From the NCBI RefSeq assembly GCF_023078475.1, contig NZ_CP095741.1:1426001-1490000 (forward strand): a stretch of DNA of 64,000 bases. Reading direction: 5' to 3'. The notes beneath the pieces are model-generated. The model did no database searches and was not told the DNA's origin. It was given only the letters and a program-made list of their open reading frames with translations. The stretch is from Luteibacter aegosomaticola. Lineage in GTDB: Bacteria; Pseudomonadota; Gammaproteobacteria; Xanthomonadales; Rhodanobacteraceae. Each line of letters begins with the position of its first letter. Position 1 is the first letter of the stretch. Both the position numbers and the translations under genes were made by a program. This document shows, piece after piece, positions 17,689-27,250 of this stretch.

Positions 17689-19398
17689 ATGAGCGGACGC
17701 CGCGACCCCCACGAACGTACCGAGCCCACGCTCGGTCGCCTGGATGACCTCGACAAGCCGGCACCGCCGGCTGACGACGGCTTGCCGCATATCGTCATCG
17801 ACGAACCCCGGCGTGGCGGGGCCGTACCGCCGCCACGTTCGCGTGGGCCACAGCGCCCGCGCAAGCGCGGCTGGCTTATTCCCGTGCTGGTGCTGGCGCT
17901 GATCGGCGTCGCCACGGCGCTGTACCTGCAGCAGGATCGCCTGCGCAACCTGGTGCCCAGCACCGAGCTCAACGACACCCTGGCCCAGGCCAACGCAGCC
18001 CTCGACGCTGGCAAGCTCGACGGCACGCAGGGCGATAGCGCCCGTGAACTCTTCGAGAAAGCCCGCGACCAGCAACCGGATAGCGACCAGGCGCGTGACG
18101 GGTTGCGCCGGGTGGGCCAGGCCGAAGTGAGCCGGGCGGATGCCGCACTTACCGCGGGCCGCCTGGACGAAGCCGAGGCCGCCCTCAATGTCGCCCGCGA
18201 GTTACTCGGTGGTGGCAACGATGTGGAGCAGCTCGCGCAGCGTCTGTCGCAGGCGCGCAATCCGCAACAACAGACCGAATCGCTCGTCGACCGGGCCCAG
18301 CAGGCATTCGCCGCCGGCAAGCTCGATGGCGATGATGGCGCCGGCCCTCTCTACCGCCGTGTCCTCGATGCCGACCGCAACAACGCGGTCGCGGCGCGTG
18401 GGCTCGACAAGGTGGGCGACGGCCTCGCGGCGCAGGCGCGCCAGGCCATCGCCGATAACGATCGTGCGAAGGCAAACGCGATCGTCGACCGTATCGCCAT
18501 CCTGGTACCGGGCTACGGTGACTTGCCGTCCCTGCGAGCCGCGCTCGCCGAGAACCGCAAGCAGGATGACCAGGCGGTCGCCACGCTCGTCCAGCAGGGC
18601 AATGACGCCATGCGTGCTGGCCGCTTCACGGGCGACGGCGACGACAACGCGCTGGCGCGTTTCCGCGCCGCGCTCGCCGCCGATCCGGATAATGCCGATG
18701 CAAAGGCTGGCCTGGGCCAGGTCGCGCAGGCGCTCATCGTGCAGGCCAACGCCGCTATCGATAGCGAAGACGATGACCAGGCCAACCGCTTGCTCGACCA
18801 GGCCGCCAAGCTCGCGCCGAAATCGGCCGAACTCGCCGCCGCCCGTGCCCGTATCGCCGGTGGCGGCAGCAAGGGCGCAGCGACGGCAGGACGCAACGCG
18901 CCGTTGCCCGTCGCAGGCGATGACACGCCGGCCCAGGCGTCGATGGCGGTCAGCCCCGAGCAGAAAACCCGTGTGACCGCGCTCGTGCGCCGCGCCCAGC
19001 AGGCGGCGGCCCAGGGCAACATCATGGATCCGCCGGGTGAGAGCGCGTACGACCTCTACCGCAACGCGCTATCCATCGACGGTAACGACCCCACCGCACG
19101 CGCAGGCCTCCAGGGCTTGCCTGGCCAGGTCGAGACGCTCATGCAGCAGGCCGTCGCCAATGGCAACGTCCGGCGCGCGGAAGACCTCTACGCCACGCTT
19201 TCCGATTTGGCGCCTGGTGATGCCGCGCAGGGCGATTTGCGCCACAAGCTGGGCAGCGCGTGGATCGACAATGCCGTGCAACGTGCCGCCCAGGGCGATC
19301 GCCAGGGTGCTTTCCAGTCGCTTGACCGCGCGCGCCGTTACGCGCCCGACGATCCGCGGCTGCAGAGTACGTATGAGCGGATCGCGACGGGGCACTGA
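17689..19398 (+). CDS. inner-membrane-anchored TPR-type repeat protein
   Basis: 569 residues: a cytoplasmic Arg/Pro-rich head (1-60), one membrane helix (about 61-80, GWLIPVLVLALIGVATALYL) and about 490 residues of periplasmic helical repeats. The repeats contain recurring elements such as AQANAALDAGKLDG, AQQAFAAGKLDGDDGAG and GNDAMRAGRFTGDGDDN, a TPR-like unit with a Gly-Asp turn. It lies ahead of an epimerase gene (6-bp gap) and mrcB, suggesting a scaffold role near cell-wall synthesis. This link is inference; no enzymatic motif is present. Confidence 0.85.
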   Translation: MSGRRDPHERTEPTLGRLDDLDKPAPPADDGLPHIVIDEPRRGGAVPPPRSRGPQRPRKRGWLIPVLVLALIGVATALYLQQDRLRNLVPSTELNDTLAQANAALDAGKLDGTQGDSARELFEKARDQQPDSDQARDGLRRVGQAEVSRADAALTAGRLDEAEAALNVARELLGGGNDVEQLAQRLSQARNPQQQTESLVDRAQQAFAAGKLDGDDGAGPLYRRVLDADRNNAVAARGLDKVGDGLAAQARQAIADNDRAKANAIVDRIAILVPGYGDLPSLRAALAENRKQDDQAVATLVQQGNDAMRAGRFTGDGDDNALARFRAALAADPDNADAKAGLGQVAQALIVQANAAIDSEDDDQANRLLDQAAKLAPKSAELAAARARIAGGGSKGAATAGRNAPLPVAGDDTPAQASMAVSPEQKTRVTALVRRAQQAAAQGNIMDPPGESAYDLYRNALSIDGNDPTARAGLQGLPGQVETLMQQAVANGNVRRAEDLYATLSDLAPGDAAQGDLRHKLGSAWIDNAVQRAAQGDRQGAFQSLDRARRYAPDDPRLQSTYERIATGH

Positions 19399-19404
19399 CG
19401 ACGC

Positions 19405-20238
19405 ATGACGGTCCTGGTCATCGGCGCCAGCAGCCAGGTCGGGCATTTCCTGCTCCCGCGCCTCGATGCCGCCGGCTGCGAATGGATCGGATTGAGCCGG
19501 CGGCCTCCCGCCGGCGATCCCCACTGGCTATGCGGCCAGTTACCCGCCGGAATGCCGCGTGTGCCCGCAGTCAGTGCCATCCTTTCCTCCGGTCCGCTGG
19601 ATCAGTTCGCGACGTGGCTTACGAATACCCGGCTCGAAGGGACGCCGCATATCATCGCGACCTCATCGATGAGCGCGGAATCCAAGCGCGAATCCGACGT
19701 GCCGCATGAGCGCGAACTATCGCAGCGCCTGCGTGATGCCGAGACCCGGCTCATCGCGACCTGCGCCTCGCGCGGCATGCCGTGGACGCTGTTCCGTCCC
19801 ACCCTGGTCTACGGTGCCGGGATGGATCACAGTCTGACGCCGATCGTCCGGCAGGCGGCCCGGCGCCATGTGTTTCCCTTGCCGGCCGGGCGCGGCGCGC
19901 GGCAACCGGTGCATGCCGATGACGTGGCCGCCGCGTTCGTGGCGGCGCTCGGGACCGCGCGCGGCCGGGGCAAGACGTTCTCCATCGGCGGTGGCGAGCG
20001 TCTCACGGTGGCGGAGATGTTCCGCCGGGTCCGCCGCAGCGTAGGTGTGGCGACATTGCCTGCCCCCGTACCGCGGTTCGTACTCCAGCTGGCCGCGCAG
20101 TTTCGACCGGCGCTCCGCGGGTCGCTCGACCGGTTCGATAGCGACCTGATCGCCGACAATGCCGACCTGGAGTCGGTTCTCGACATCCATCCCCGGCCGT
20201 TCCACCCGGACCCTTCCACATGGCGCGGTGGGCACTAG
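19405..20238 (+). CDS. NAD-dependent epimerase/dehydratase-like (extended SDR)
   Basis: 277 residues. The Rossmann motif is present as VIGASSQVGHFLLP at the N-terminus, with TLFRPTLVYGAG and a C-terminal FSIGGGERLTVAEMF as in atypical extended SDRs. The usual YxxxK catalytic pair is not evident, so it may bind NAD(P) without acting as a sugar epimerase. It begins 6 bp after the TPR gene and appears co-transcribed with it. Confidence 0.85.
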   Translation: MTVLVIGASSQVGHFLLPRLDAAGCEWIGLSRRPPAGDPHWLCGQLPAGMPRVPAVSAILSSGPLDQFATWLTNTRLEGTPHIIATSSMSAESKRESDVPHERELSQRLRDAETRLIATCASRGMPWTLFRPTLVYGAGMDHSLTPIVRQAARRHVFPLPAGRGARQPVHADDVAAAFVAALGTARGRGKTFSIGGGERLTVAEMFRRVRRSVGVATLPAPVPRFVLQLAAQFRPALRGSLDRFDSDLIADNADLESVLDIHPRPFHPDPSTWRGGH

Positions 20239-20326
20239 CCATCCCGTTGCCCGTTTTCGTTCAGATGTCCGCCGGGATCATGCCCCTATCATCCGGTGAC
20301 ATCCCCTTATCCAGGATCCCCCCGCG

Positions 20327-22663
20327 TTGGCATTCCTGCATCGTCTAGGTTCCCTACTGCGCGCCAGCTGGCCGTGGCTGCGCATCCCGTTCTGGCTCGT
20401 CATGGGCCTGCTGTTCGGGTTCCTGCTGCCGTACACGCTTATCCTCAACGCGCGCCTGCAGGATCGTTTCAACGATCTGGTCTTCGCCGTGCCCACGCGC
20501 GTCTACGCACGCCCGTTGCTTCTGGAACCGGGCCGGGCCATGAGCCCCGCCGCGCTGGAACTCGAACTGACCTTCGCGGGCTATACCGCGGATGGCGCCG
20601 GCAAGGTCCAGGGCAGCTATTCGAAGAATGGCACGCGTTTCATCATCAACTCGCGCGGCTATGCAGGCCCGGATGGCGGTGAGCTTGCGCATCGCCTGCG
20701 CGTCTCGCTCGCCAACGGGCAGGTGGCCTCGGTGGTGGACGATGCGAGCGGCAAGCCGATCAAGGCGATCCACCTGGACCCCGCGCGCATCGCGACCTTC
20801 TACGGCGCGGAGCAGGAAGAGCGCCGCATCGTGCGCCTCGAGAACGTTCCGCCGCTACTCGTGCAAGGTTTGCAGGCCGTCGAGGACCGCGATTTCAACC
20901 ACCATATCGGCCTCGACTTCTCCGCGATCGCACGCGCCATGTTCGCGAACCTGCGCGCGGGCCATACCGTGCAGGGTGGCTCCACGCTCACCCAGCAGCT
21001 GGTGCGCAACCTGTTCCTCGACCGCAGCCAGAACTACCTGCGCAAGGTCAACGAGGCCTTGCTCTCGCTGCTGATGGAGGCGCATTACTCGAAGCACCGG
21101 ATCCTGGAGGCGTACGTCAACGAGGTATTCCTCGGCCAGCAGGGCAACCAGGCCGTGCATGGTTTTGCCGCTGGCGCCGAGTTCTTCTTCGGCCGACGCA
21201 TGGAAGAGCTGCGCCCGCAGGAGATCGCGTTGCTGATCGGCCTGGTGAAGGGCCCGAGCTACTACGACCCGCGGCGCTACCCCGATCGCGCGTTGCAGCG
21301 TCGTAACCTGGTGCTGCAGCAGTTCAACCAGACCGGGTTGCTCGATGACGCTGCGACGAAGGCGGTCCAGGCCACGCCGCTGGGTATCGCGGATAACGCG
21401 CAGTTGCCGCACAACCGCTTCCCCGCCTTCATGCAGCTCGTGCGCTCGCAGGTCCAGGCTGATTTCGATGAGGATGCCCTGCGCAACGGCAGCCTCAGCA
21501 TCTTCACGACGCTGGACCCGGCCGCGCAGCTCTACACGGAGCAGGCGATCCTTACGACGACCAAGGCGCTGGGCAAGCGCGGCGCCGCATCGCAGGCCGC
21601 GGCCGTGGTCACCGATACCACCGATGGCAGCGTACTCGCCGTGGTGGGTTCACGGGAGCCGGGCGAGCAGGGTTTCAACCGTGCACTCGATGCGCGGCGT
21701 TCCATCGGCTCGCTGGTGAAGCCGTTCGTATACCTCGTAGCGCTTTCGCAGCCGTCGAAGTGGTCGCTGGCCTCGACGCTGCAGGATGAGCCGATCAACA
21801 TGCGCCAGCCGGATGGCAGCATGTGGACGCCGCAGAACGACGACCACGAAATCCATGGCCAGGTGCCGATGCTCGACGCGCTGGTGCATTCGTGGAACCT
21901 CGCCACGGTGAACCTTGGCTTGCAGGTGGGCCTGCCGCGGATCAAGGGTTTCCTTGAATCGTTTGGCCTGCAGGATGTGAACCCGAGCCCGTCGTTGCTG
22001 CTGGGCGCGGTCGATCTCTCGCCGTTGCAGGTGGCCCAGATGTACGAATACATCGCCGCCGATGGCCATGCGTTGCCGCTCGTCTCCGTGCGTGGCGTCA
22101 TGGATAACAAGGGGCAGGCGATCAAGCGCTACGACGTGAAGCCGGGCGAGGGCGAGTACCAGGCGCCGACGCGTCTGATCCGCTGGGCCATGCAGCAGGT
22201 GGTGAACAGCGGCACGGCCGCGGCTATCGGTAATTCCAGCCTGGGCTCACTGCATGCGGCCGGCAAGACCGGTACCAGCGATAGCCAGCGCGATAGCTGG
22301 TTCGCCGGCTTCACGGGCGAACACCTCGCCGTGGTCTGGATGGGTCGTGACGACAACAAGCCCACCGGCCTCTATGGTGCGACCGGCAGCATGCGCGTCT
22401 GGCAGGAACTGTTCCGCAAGCTGCCTACGCAACCGCTGGCGGCACAGCCGGGAGAGGGCCTCGACATGACCTGGGTGAACACCCAGACCGGCAAGCGCAC
22501 GGAGCCGACCTGCGAAGGCGCGCGGCAGTTCCCGTTCATCGACGGCTACGTGCCGGAAGAAGAGCAGGGCTGTTTCTGGCAGCAATTCAAGGGTATGTTC
22601 GGCGGCGGCGACAACAGCCAGCCTCCGGCCCAGCCGCCCGTCCCCAGTAATCCTACGGATTGA
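20327..22663 (+). CDS. mrcB: penicillin-binding protein 1B (bifunctional class A PBP)
   Basis: 778 residues. A cytoplasmic tail and membrane anchor (about 17-37) lead to a UB2H-like region (about 60-150), the GT51 transglycosylase domain with catalytic E186 in AVEDRDFNHHIG and GGSTLTQQLVRNLFL, and the transpeptidase domain with S462-x-x-K465 (SLVK), an SWN motif, and K647TGTS. It polymerises and cross-links peptidoglycan. The start is TTG at 20327; an ATG at 20402 would cut into the membrane anchor. The small lipoprotein gene starts 2 bp after its stop. Confidence 0.96.
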   Translation: MAFLHRLGSLLRASWPWLRIPFWLVMGLLFGFLLPYTLILNARLQDRFNDLVFAVPTRVYARPLLLEPGRAMSPAALELELTFAGYTADGAGKVQGSYSKNGTRFIINSRGYAGPDGGELAHRLRVSLANGQVASVVDDASGKPIKAIHLDPARIATFYGAEQEERRIVRLENVPPLLVQGLQAVEDRDFNHHIGLDFSAIARAMFANLRAGHTVQGGSTLTQQLVRNLFLDRSQNYLRKVNEALLSLLMEAHYSKHRILEAYVNEVFLGQQGNQAVHGFAAGAEFFFGRRMEELRPQEIALLIGLVKGPSYYDPRRYPDRALQRRNLVLQQFNQTGLLDDAATKAVQATPLGIADNAQLPHNRFPAFMQLVRSQVQADFDEDALRNGSLSIFTTLDPAAQLYTEQAILTTTKALGKRGAASQAAAVVTDTTDGSVLAVVGSREPGEQGFNRALDARRSIGSLVKPFVYLVALSQPSKWSLASTLQDEPINMRQPDGSMWTPQNDDHEIHGQVPMLDALVHSWNLATVNLGLQVGLPRIKGFLESFGLQDVNPSPSLLLGAVDLSPLQVAQMYEYIAADGHALPLVSVRGVMDNKGQAIKRYDVKPGEGEYQAPTRLIRWAMQQVVNSGTAAAIGNSSLGSLHAAGKTGTSDSQRDSWFAGFTGEHLAVVWMGRDDNKPTGLYGATGSMRVWQELFRKLPTQPLAAQPGEGLDMTWVNTQTGKRTEPTCEGARQFPFIDGYVPEEEQGCFWQQFKGMFGGGDNSQPPAQPPVPSNPTD

Positions 22664-22665
22664 CC

Positions 22666-23178
22666 ATGCTTCGTCTTCGTTATTGCGCCCTTACCGCCGC
22701 CGCCCTTGTCGCTGCCTGCAGCCAGCCCGCCCCGCCGCAGGCCACGCGTCCCTCCGCCCCCACCTACGACATCGTGGCGCAGATCCGCGCCGCGGGTGAG
22801 CGTGAGAAGTCTGCGATCGAAGTGGCGCCGTTACGCGACCCGGGCGTGAAGGGCCTGGAGCAGGCCGCCCAGGCCGACGAACGCGCAGGCAAGTACGATG
22901 ACGCCGATGCGAAGCTGGTTTCGGCGTTGAAGCTGGCGCCGGAAGCGCCGGAGCTCATCCAGGACCGCGCGGAGATCGCCGTGCGCAAGCAGGATTACGC
23001 CGCAGCCGAGAAGCTGGCGAAGCAGTCGTTCGAGATGGGCCCGAAGTCGGGCAGCCTCTGCGCCCGCAACCAGCAGACCGTCTATGAAATGCGCATGCAG
23101 GCGGGTGACCAGCCGGGCGCCATGGCGGCGCGCACTGAACTCGGCAAGTGCCACATCGCGGGCCCGAACCGCTTCTAA
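22666..23178 (+). CDS. TPR-containing lipoprotein
   Basis: 170 residues. Lipobox VAAC (about residue 18) after a short signal, then two TPR-like helices pairs (KGLEQAAQADERAGKYDDADAKL and AEIAVRKQDYAAAEKLA). Two cysteines near the C-terminus (SLCARN and GKCHI) could form a disulfide. The position 2 bp after mrcB suggests an outer-membrane partner of PBP1B, comparable in position only to LpoB-type activators; no sequence similarity to LpoB is claimed. Confidence 0.85.
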   Translation: MLRLRYCALTAAALVAACSQPAPPQATRPSAPTYDIVAQIRAAGEREKSAIEVAPLRDPGVKGLEQAAQADERAGKYDDADAKLVSALKLAPEAPELIQDRAEIAVRKQDYAAAEKLAKQSFEMGPKSGSLCARNQQTVYEMRMQAGDQPGAMAARTELGKCHIAGPNRF

Positions 23179-23189
23179 GCGACCCGGTT

Positions 23190-23219
23190 TTGCGGGAGCG
23201 CGCGAGCGCGCTCCCGCAA
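23190..23219. terminator. perfect 14-bp hairpin after TPR lipoprotein gene
   Basis: TTGCGGGAGCGCGC and its exact complement are separated by GA. It lies between the convergent lipoprotein and hemE genes (8 bp from the hemE stop). It lacks a strong T run but may end transcription from both sides. The GGGAGCGCGC core resembles the 67-bp REP family without the GTAG ends. Confidence 0.6.
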
Positions 23220-23227
23220 CAGCGTGA

Positions 23228-24301
23228 TTACCCGCCGCGGATCTTGCGGCCGTGCGCATGCACGGTATCGACCAGCACCTTCACGTTCGCCGGATCGACT
23301 TCCGGCGTGATGCCGTGGCCCAGGTTGAAGATATGACCGGGGTGGTCACCGAAGGCATCGAGCACCGCGCGCGCTTCGCGTGCCACGATCTCCGGTGATG
23401 CACGAAGCACCGCCGGATCGAGGTTGCCCTGCAGGGCCACCTGGTCGCCGACGCGCTTGCGCGCTTCGCCGATATCGATGGTCCAGTCGACGCCAAGGCC
23501 ATCGCAGCCCGTATCGGCGAGCCGTTCGAGCTGGCCGTTCGCACCCTTCGAAAACAGGATGACCGGGATACCGCCGCAGGCCGGGTCGGCCTTCAGCGCA
23601 TCGACCACCTGCGCCATGTAGTGCAGGGAGAACTCGCGGAACGGAGCCGGGCCGAGCAGGCCACCCCAGGTATCGAACACCATTAGCGCCTGCGCACCGG
23701 CGCGGGCCTGGGCGATGAGGTAGGCGGCGACCGAGCGCGCTACGGTGTCGAGCAGCTTGTGGGCGAGCGCAGGCTCGTTCCACGCCAGCGCCTTCACCCG
23801 TGCGAAATCGCGCGAGCCTTCGCCTTCGACCATGTAGCAGGCCAGCGTCCACGGGCTGCCGGAGAAGCCGATGAGCGGCACGCGCCCGTGGAGTTCCTGG
23901 CGGATAAGGCGCACCGCATCCATCACATAACGCAGTTCGCCATCCATGTCCGGCACGGCCAGCGCATGGATCGCTGCGGCGTCGCGCAGAGGGCGTGCAA
24001 AGCGGGGGCCTTCGCCAGCTTCGAACGACAGGCCCAGGCCCATCGCGTCGGGGATGGTAAGGATGTCGGAGAAGAGGATGGCGGCATCCAGCTCAAACCG
24101 TTCGAGCGGCTGCAAGGTGACTTCGCAGGCGTATTCCGGGTTGGTGGCCAGGCCCATGAAGCTACCGGCACGGCCGCGGGTCTCGCGGTACTCCGGCAGG
24201 TAGCGGCCGGCCTGGCGCATGACCCAGATGGGCGTGGTGTCGGTGTGCTGGCGGCGCAGGGCGCGCAGGAAGCGGTCGTTGCGGAGCTCTTCAGCGGCCA
24301 T
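23228..24301 (-). CDS. hemE: uroporphyrinogen decarboxylase
   Basis: 357 residues, normal for HemE. N-terminal signature [19 protein letters not shown], the second family signature [16 protein letters not shown], and the conserved Asp in [16 protein letters not shown] are all present. It decarboxylates uroporphyrinogen III to coproporphyrinogen III in heme synthesis. Its start at 24301 overlaps the WGR gene by 11 bp, indicating translational coupling. Confidence 0.97.
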   Translation of the reverse strand: MAAEELRNDRFLRALRRQHTDTTPIWVMRQAGRYLPEYRETRGRAGSFMGLATNPEYACEVTLQPLERFELDAAILFSDILTIPDAMGLGLSFEAGEGPRFARPLRDAAAIHALAVPDMDGELRYVMDAVRLIRQELHGRVPLIGFSGSPWTLACYMVEGEGSRDFARVKALAWNEPALAHKLLDTVARSVAAYLIAQARAGAQALMVFDTWGGLLGPAPFREFSLHYMAQVVDALKADPACGGIPVILFSKGANGQLERLADTGCDGLGVDWTIDIGEARKRVGDQVALQGNLDPAVLRASPEIVAREARAVLDAFGDHPGHIFNLGHGITPEVDPANVKVLVDTVHAHGRKIRGG

Positions 24302-24554
24302 GCGCTGACTCCTGTCCCTGGCTGAACATGACTTTGAAACCTTTTTTGATCTGGGCGTCGCGCGCTTTTTCAAACGCGGCCAGGGCGGCATCGCGTTCCA
24401 GGTAGACATCGCGCTTCAGCGAGGCCTTGCCACCCTGCGTACCGCTCTCGCGGTAAAGGGTCCAGCCGCCGAGCAGATCCTGCTCCAGCGTGATCTGGAC
24501 GTAGCGGGGTGCTTCGCCGCCCGCCGCGGGCATGGTTTGCATGTAGATCCGCAT
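24291..24554 (-). CDS. WGR domain protein
   Basis: 87 residues consisting almost entirely of a WGR domain ([21 protein letters not shown], with the W-G-R core changed to W-T-L-Y here, then KKGFKVM). WGR domains occur in PARPs and in polyA polymerase neighbours and are thought to bind nucleic acids. This small stand-alone form lies between aroB and hemE, an arrangement common in Xanthomonadales. Role unknown. Confidence 0.75.
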   Translation of the reverse strand: MRIYMQTMPAAGGEAPRYVQITLEQDLLGGWTLYRESGTQGGKASLKRDVYLERDAALAAFEKARDAQIKKGFKVMFSQGQESAHGR

Positions 24555-24618
24555 CGCACCAACCTGGGAAAAACGCCTGAACCCGTCATTCTAAGCGATT
24601 CCCCGGCTGTCCACGCGG

Positions 24619-25692
24619 TCAGCCGGCTGCGAGGGTGCCGAGGACGTCTTCGTCGGCGACGCCCGGAACGATCTCGGCCCGGCCGACGCCACGCCACAGG
24701 ATCAGGCGAAGCGTGCCGGCCGTGTTCTTCTTGTCCAGGCGCATCAGGTCGAGGATGCGGCTGGCCTCGTGGGCCCGCGACGGCTCCGTCGGCAACCCCA
24801 ACCGGGTAAGCAGCGCGAGCAGGCGATCGGTGTCCGCATCGCTCGCCATGCCCAGCCGTGCCGAGAGCCTCGCCGCCAGCACCATGCCGATGGCCACGCC
24901 CTCACCGTGCAGGATCTCGCTGTAGTTCCCCGCGGTTTCCAGCGCATGGCCAAAGGTGTGCCCGAGGTTGAGCAGCGCACGCTCGCCTTGCTCGGTTTCA
25001 TCGCGTGCCACCACGCCGGCCTTGTAGCGGCATTTGCGGGCGATCGCTTCGATGAGCACAGCGGGCTCGCGCGCGGCCAGCGCATCGGCGTTGGCCTCCA
25101 GCCAGGCGAAGAACGGTTCGTCGCCGATCGCTGCGCCTTTCACGATCTCCGCCACGCCCGCCAGGTATTCGCGCTGCGGCAGCGTGCGCAGTACATCGAT
25201 ATCCGCCACGACGGCGCGCGGCTGGTGGAACGCGCCGACGAGGTTCTTGCCCGCCGGCAGGTTCACGCCCGTCTTGCCGCCCACCGACGAATCCACCATC
25301 GAGAGCAGGGTGGTCGGCACCTGGATGAAATCGATGCCGCGCATCCAGCAGGCGGCGGCGAACCCGGCGAGGTCACCGACCACGCCACCGCCGAGCGCGA
25401 TGACGCAGGCATCGCGCGTCGCGCCGAGCGCGGCAAGGGCATCGAGCACCTTCCCCACGTTGGCGAAGGTCTTGTGGGTCTCGCCGTCGTCGAGCAGCCA
25501 GGTGGCGTGCTTCAGCCCTTCGAGGCCTTTCTCCAGTGCCTTGAGGTAGAGCGGTGCGACGGTCGTGTTGCTCACCACGAGGACATGCCGGCCACGGATA
25601 CGTGCGCGCCAGCGCGCGCTATCGCTTAACAGCCCGGGGCCAATCCATACCGGGTATTCGCGGCCGGCCAGTTCGACATCCACGGTTTGCAT
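24619..25692 (-). CDS. aroB: 3-dehydroquinate synthase
   Basis: 357 residues. The NAD-binding part has ACVIALGGGVVGDLAGFAAACWMRG and the Lys-rich loop QVPTTLLSMVDSSVGGKTGVN. Zinc ligands are in the C-terminal helices, including LLNLGHTFGHALE. It converts DAHP to dehydroquinate in the shikimate pathway. Its start overlaps the aroK stop by one base (TGATG), so the two are coupled. Confidence 0.97.
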   Translation of the reverse strand: MQTVDVELAGREYPVWIGPGLLSDSARWRARIRGRHVLVVSNTTVAPLYLKALEKGLEGLKHATWLLDDGETHKTFANVGKVLDALAALGATRDACVIALGGGVVGDLAGFAAACWMRGIDFIQVPTTLLSMVDSSVGGKTGVNLPAGKNLVGAFHQPRAVVADIDVLRTLPQREYLAGVAEIVKGAAIGDEPFFAWLEANADALAAREPAVLIEAIARKCRYKAGVVARDETEQGERALLNLGHTFGHALETAGNYSEILHGEGVAIGMVLAARLSARLGMASDADTDRLLALLTRLGLPTEPSRAHEASRILDLMRLDKKNTAGTLRLILWRGVGRAEIVPGVADEDVLGTLAAG

Positions 25693-26222
25693 CAGGCACG
25701 CCTCCAGTGGCGATCGAGCAGGGTCAGCGCGCGGGGCACCGCATCGTCCACGCTTTCGTGGCGGCCGCGGAAGATGAGATCGGCCACTTCCTCGTACACG
25801 TGGTTGCGCGTATCGGCGAGGGTTTCGAGGCGGCCGCGGCGATCGCCACCGGCGATCATGGGCCGCGCCGTATCGTGCTGAAGGCGGTCGAGCTGTTCGT
25901 CCACTTCCACCGAGAGCATCAGCACGGTGCCGCGCGTCATCAGGGTTTCGCGGTTCACCCCGGCCATCACCGCACCGGCACCGGTGGCGAGCACGATGCC
26001 CTGGCGGAGGCTAAACTCATCGAGGTGCGCGGTCTCCCGCGCGCGAAAGGTAGCCTCGCCCTGCGTTTCGAACATGTGCGCGATCGTGACGCCGTAGCGT
26101 TTTTCGATCTCGACATCCAGGTCGACGAAGGGCAGGCCGTAATGCGCCGCAAGGCGCTGGCCGATCGTGGTCTTGCCGGCACCCGTGGGGCCGACCAGGA
26201 ACAGGTTGGGCGAAGGATTCAT
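25692..26222 (-). CDS. aroK: shikimate kinase
   Basis: 176 residues. The Walker A loop is GPTGAGKTT (11-19), the shikimate-binding Asp is D34/D36 in VDLDVEIEKRYG, and R60 lies in EATFRARE. The usual LATGGGAV motif reads LATGAGAV here (G81-A82-G83), replacing the central glycine. The ATP lid has DTARPMIAGG. An ATG at 26231 is an alternative start. It phosphorylates shikimate at the 3-OH. Divergent from an epimerase gene with only 31 bp between. Confidence 0.93.
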   Translation of the reverse strand: MNPSPNLFLVGPTGAGKTTIGQRLAAHYGLPFVDLDVEIEKRYGVTIAHMFETQGEATFRARETAHLDEFSLRQGIVLATGAGAVMAGVNRETLMTRGTVLMLSVEVDEQLDRLQHDTARPMIAGGDRRGRLETLADTRNHVYEEVADLIFRGRHESVDDAVPRALTLLDRHWRRA

Positions 26223-26253
26223 CGCTCCCATGCTAGCAACAAGCCACACACCC

Positions 26254-27078
26254 ATGCATGCCACGGTGCTCATTGCCGGCGCCGGCGATGTCGGCATGCG
26301 CGCCGCGCGGCGTTTCGCCGCGCTCGGCCATCCCGTGCTGGCCCTGCGCCGGCGGCCGCCGGGCGAGGCTCCCGAGGGCGTCGCGTGGCGGCAGGGCGAC
26401 CTGACCGACCCGGCCAGCCTGCGCGGGTTACCTCGGGTGGATACAGTCATTTACGCGCCGACGCCGGGTGCGCGCGATGAAGATGCCTATCGTGCGGTCT
26501 TCGTCGATGGGCTACGGCACCTGCTCGACGCGCTGCCCGCCGCGCCCCGCCGTACCGTGTTCGCGTCATCCTCGGCCGTGCATGGCGAACACGGCGGTGC
26601 CTGGGTGGATGAAGAGACGCCGCCCGATCCTCCGGGATTCAACGGGCGGATCCTGCTGGAGGCCGAGCGATGGCTGGCCGGTGCGGTTGAGGGCGGGGTG
26701 GCCGTGCGGCTCGCCGGTCTCTACGGGCCCGGCCGCACGCAGTTGCTTGAGCGCCTGCGCGAGGGCAAGGCGGTCGCGCCGCGGGGCAAGGGCGTGTTCG
26801 CCAACCGTATCCATGTGGACGACGCTGCTGCGGTGTTGGTTCACGTCGCGCGGCTCGACGACCCCGCCGCGGTGTACCTCGGCGTCGACGACACGCCGCT
26901 GGAAATCGACGTGCTCTACGACCATCTGGCGGCGCTCGTCGGCGGCCCGCGGCCCGCGGATGGCCCGGCCCCCGCAGGCGTCGGCAACAAGCGCCTCAGC
27001 AACGCCCGGCTACGCGCCAGCGGCTTCCGCTGCGCGTGGCCCGATGCACGCGACGGCTACGCCGCCCTGATCACCTGA
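26254..27078 (+). CDS. NAD(P)-dependent epimerase/dehydratase-like SDR
   Basis: 274 residues with a Rossmann motif GAGDVGMRAARRFAALGH, SSSAVHGEHGG, the segment GRILLEAERWL instead of YxxxK, and RLAGLYGPGRTQ. It resembles the YeeZ-type atypical SDR proteins. Start ATG at 26254 leaves a 31-bp divergent spacer to aroK. The last 25 bp of the gene are the first unit of a 35-bp tandem repeat that includes its TGA stop. Confidence 0.85.
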   Translation: MHATVLIAGAGDVGMRAARRFAALGHPVLALRRRPPGEAPEGVAWRQGDLTDPASLRGLPRVDTVIYAPTPGARDEDAYRAVFVDGLRHLLDALPAAPRRTVFASSSAVHGEHGGAWVDEETPPDPPGFNGRILLEAERWLAGAVEGGVAVRLAGLYGPGRTQLLERLREGKAVAPRGKGVFANRIHVDDAAAVLVHVARLDDPAAVYLGVDDTPLEIDVLYDHLAALVGGPRPADGPAPAGVGNKRLSNARLRASGFRCAWPDARDGYAALIT

Positions 27079-27150
27079 CGCCACCGGGCGGCTACGCCGC
27101 CCTGATCGCCTGGCGCCACGGGGCGGCTACGCCGCCCGGGTCGTCTGGCG
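27053..27150. repeat. 35-bp tandem repeat spanning the end of a gene
   Basis: Three units with period 35 bp start at 27053, 27088 and 27123; each opens (A/G)CGGCTACGCCGCCC. Unit 1 contains the end and TGA stop of the SDR gene. In unit 2 the stop has become TGG (GCCTGGCGCC), so the copies downstream have drifted from coding sequence. Unit 3 is incomplete and leads into the 95-bp REPIN. Confidence 0.8.
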
Positions 27151-27155
27151 CTGTT

Positions 27156-27250
27156 GTAGGAGCCCACCCTGTGGGCGACATCTTTCGCGAAAACGCCACA
27201 GGTCCTGTTGCTCATTCGCGAACGGCGTCGCCCACAGGGTGGGCTCCTAC
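27156..27250. repeat. REPIN-like palindrome, 95-bp family, copy 3
   Basis: Exactly 95 bp with the same ends and nearly the same core as copy 1. It is placed between two converging genes. Its right end (CTCCTAC, read on the minus strand as GTAGGAG) supplies the TAG stop of the kinase gene at 27247-27249. Confidence 0.9.
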
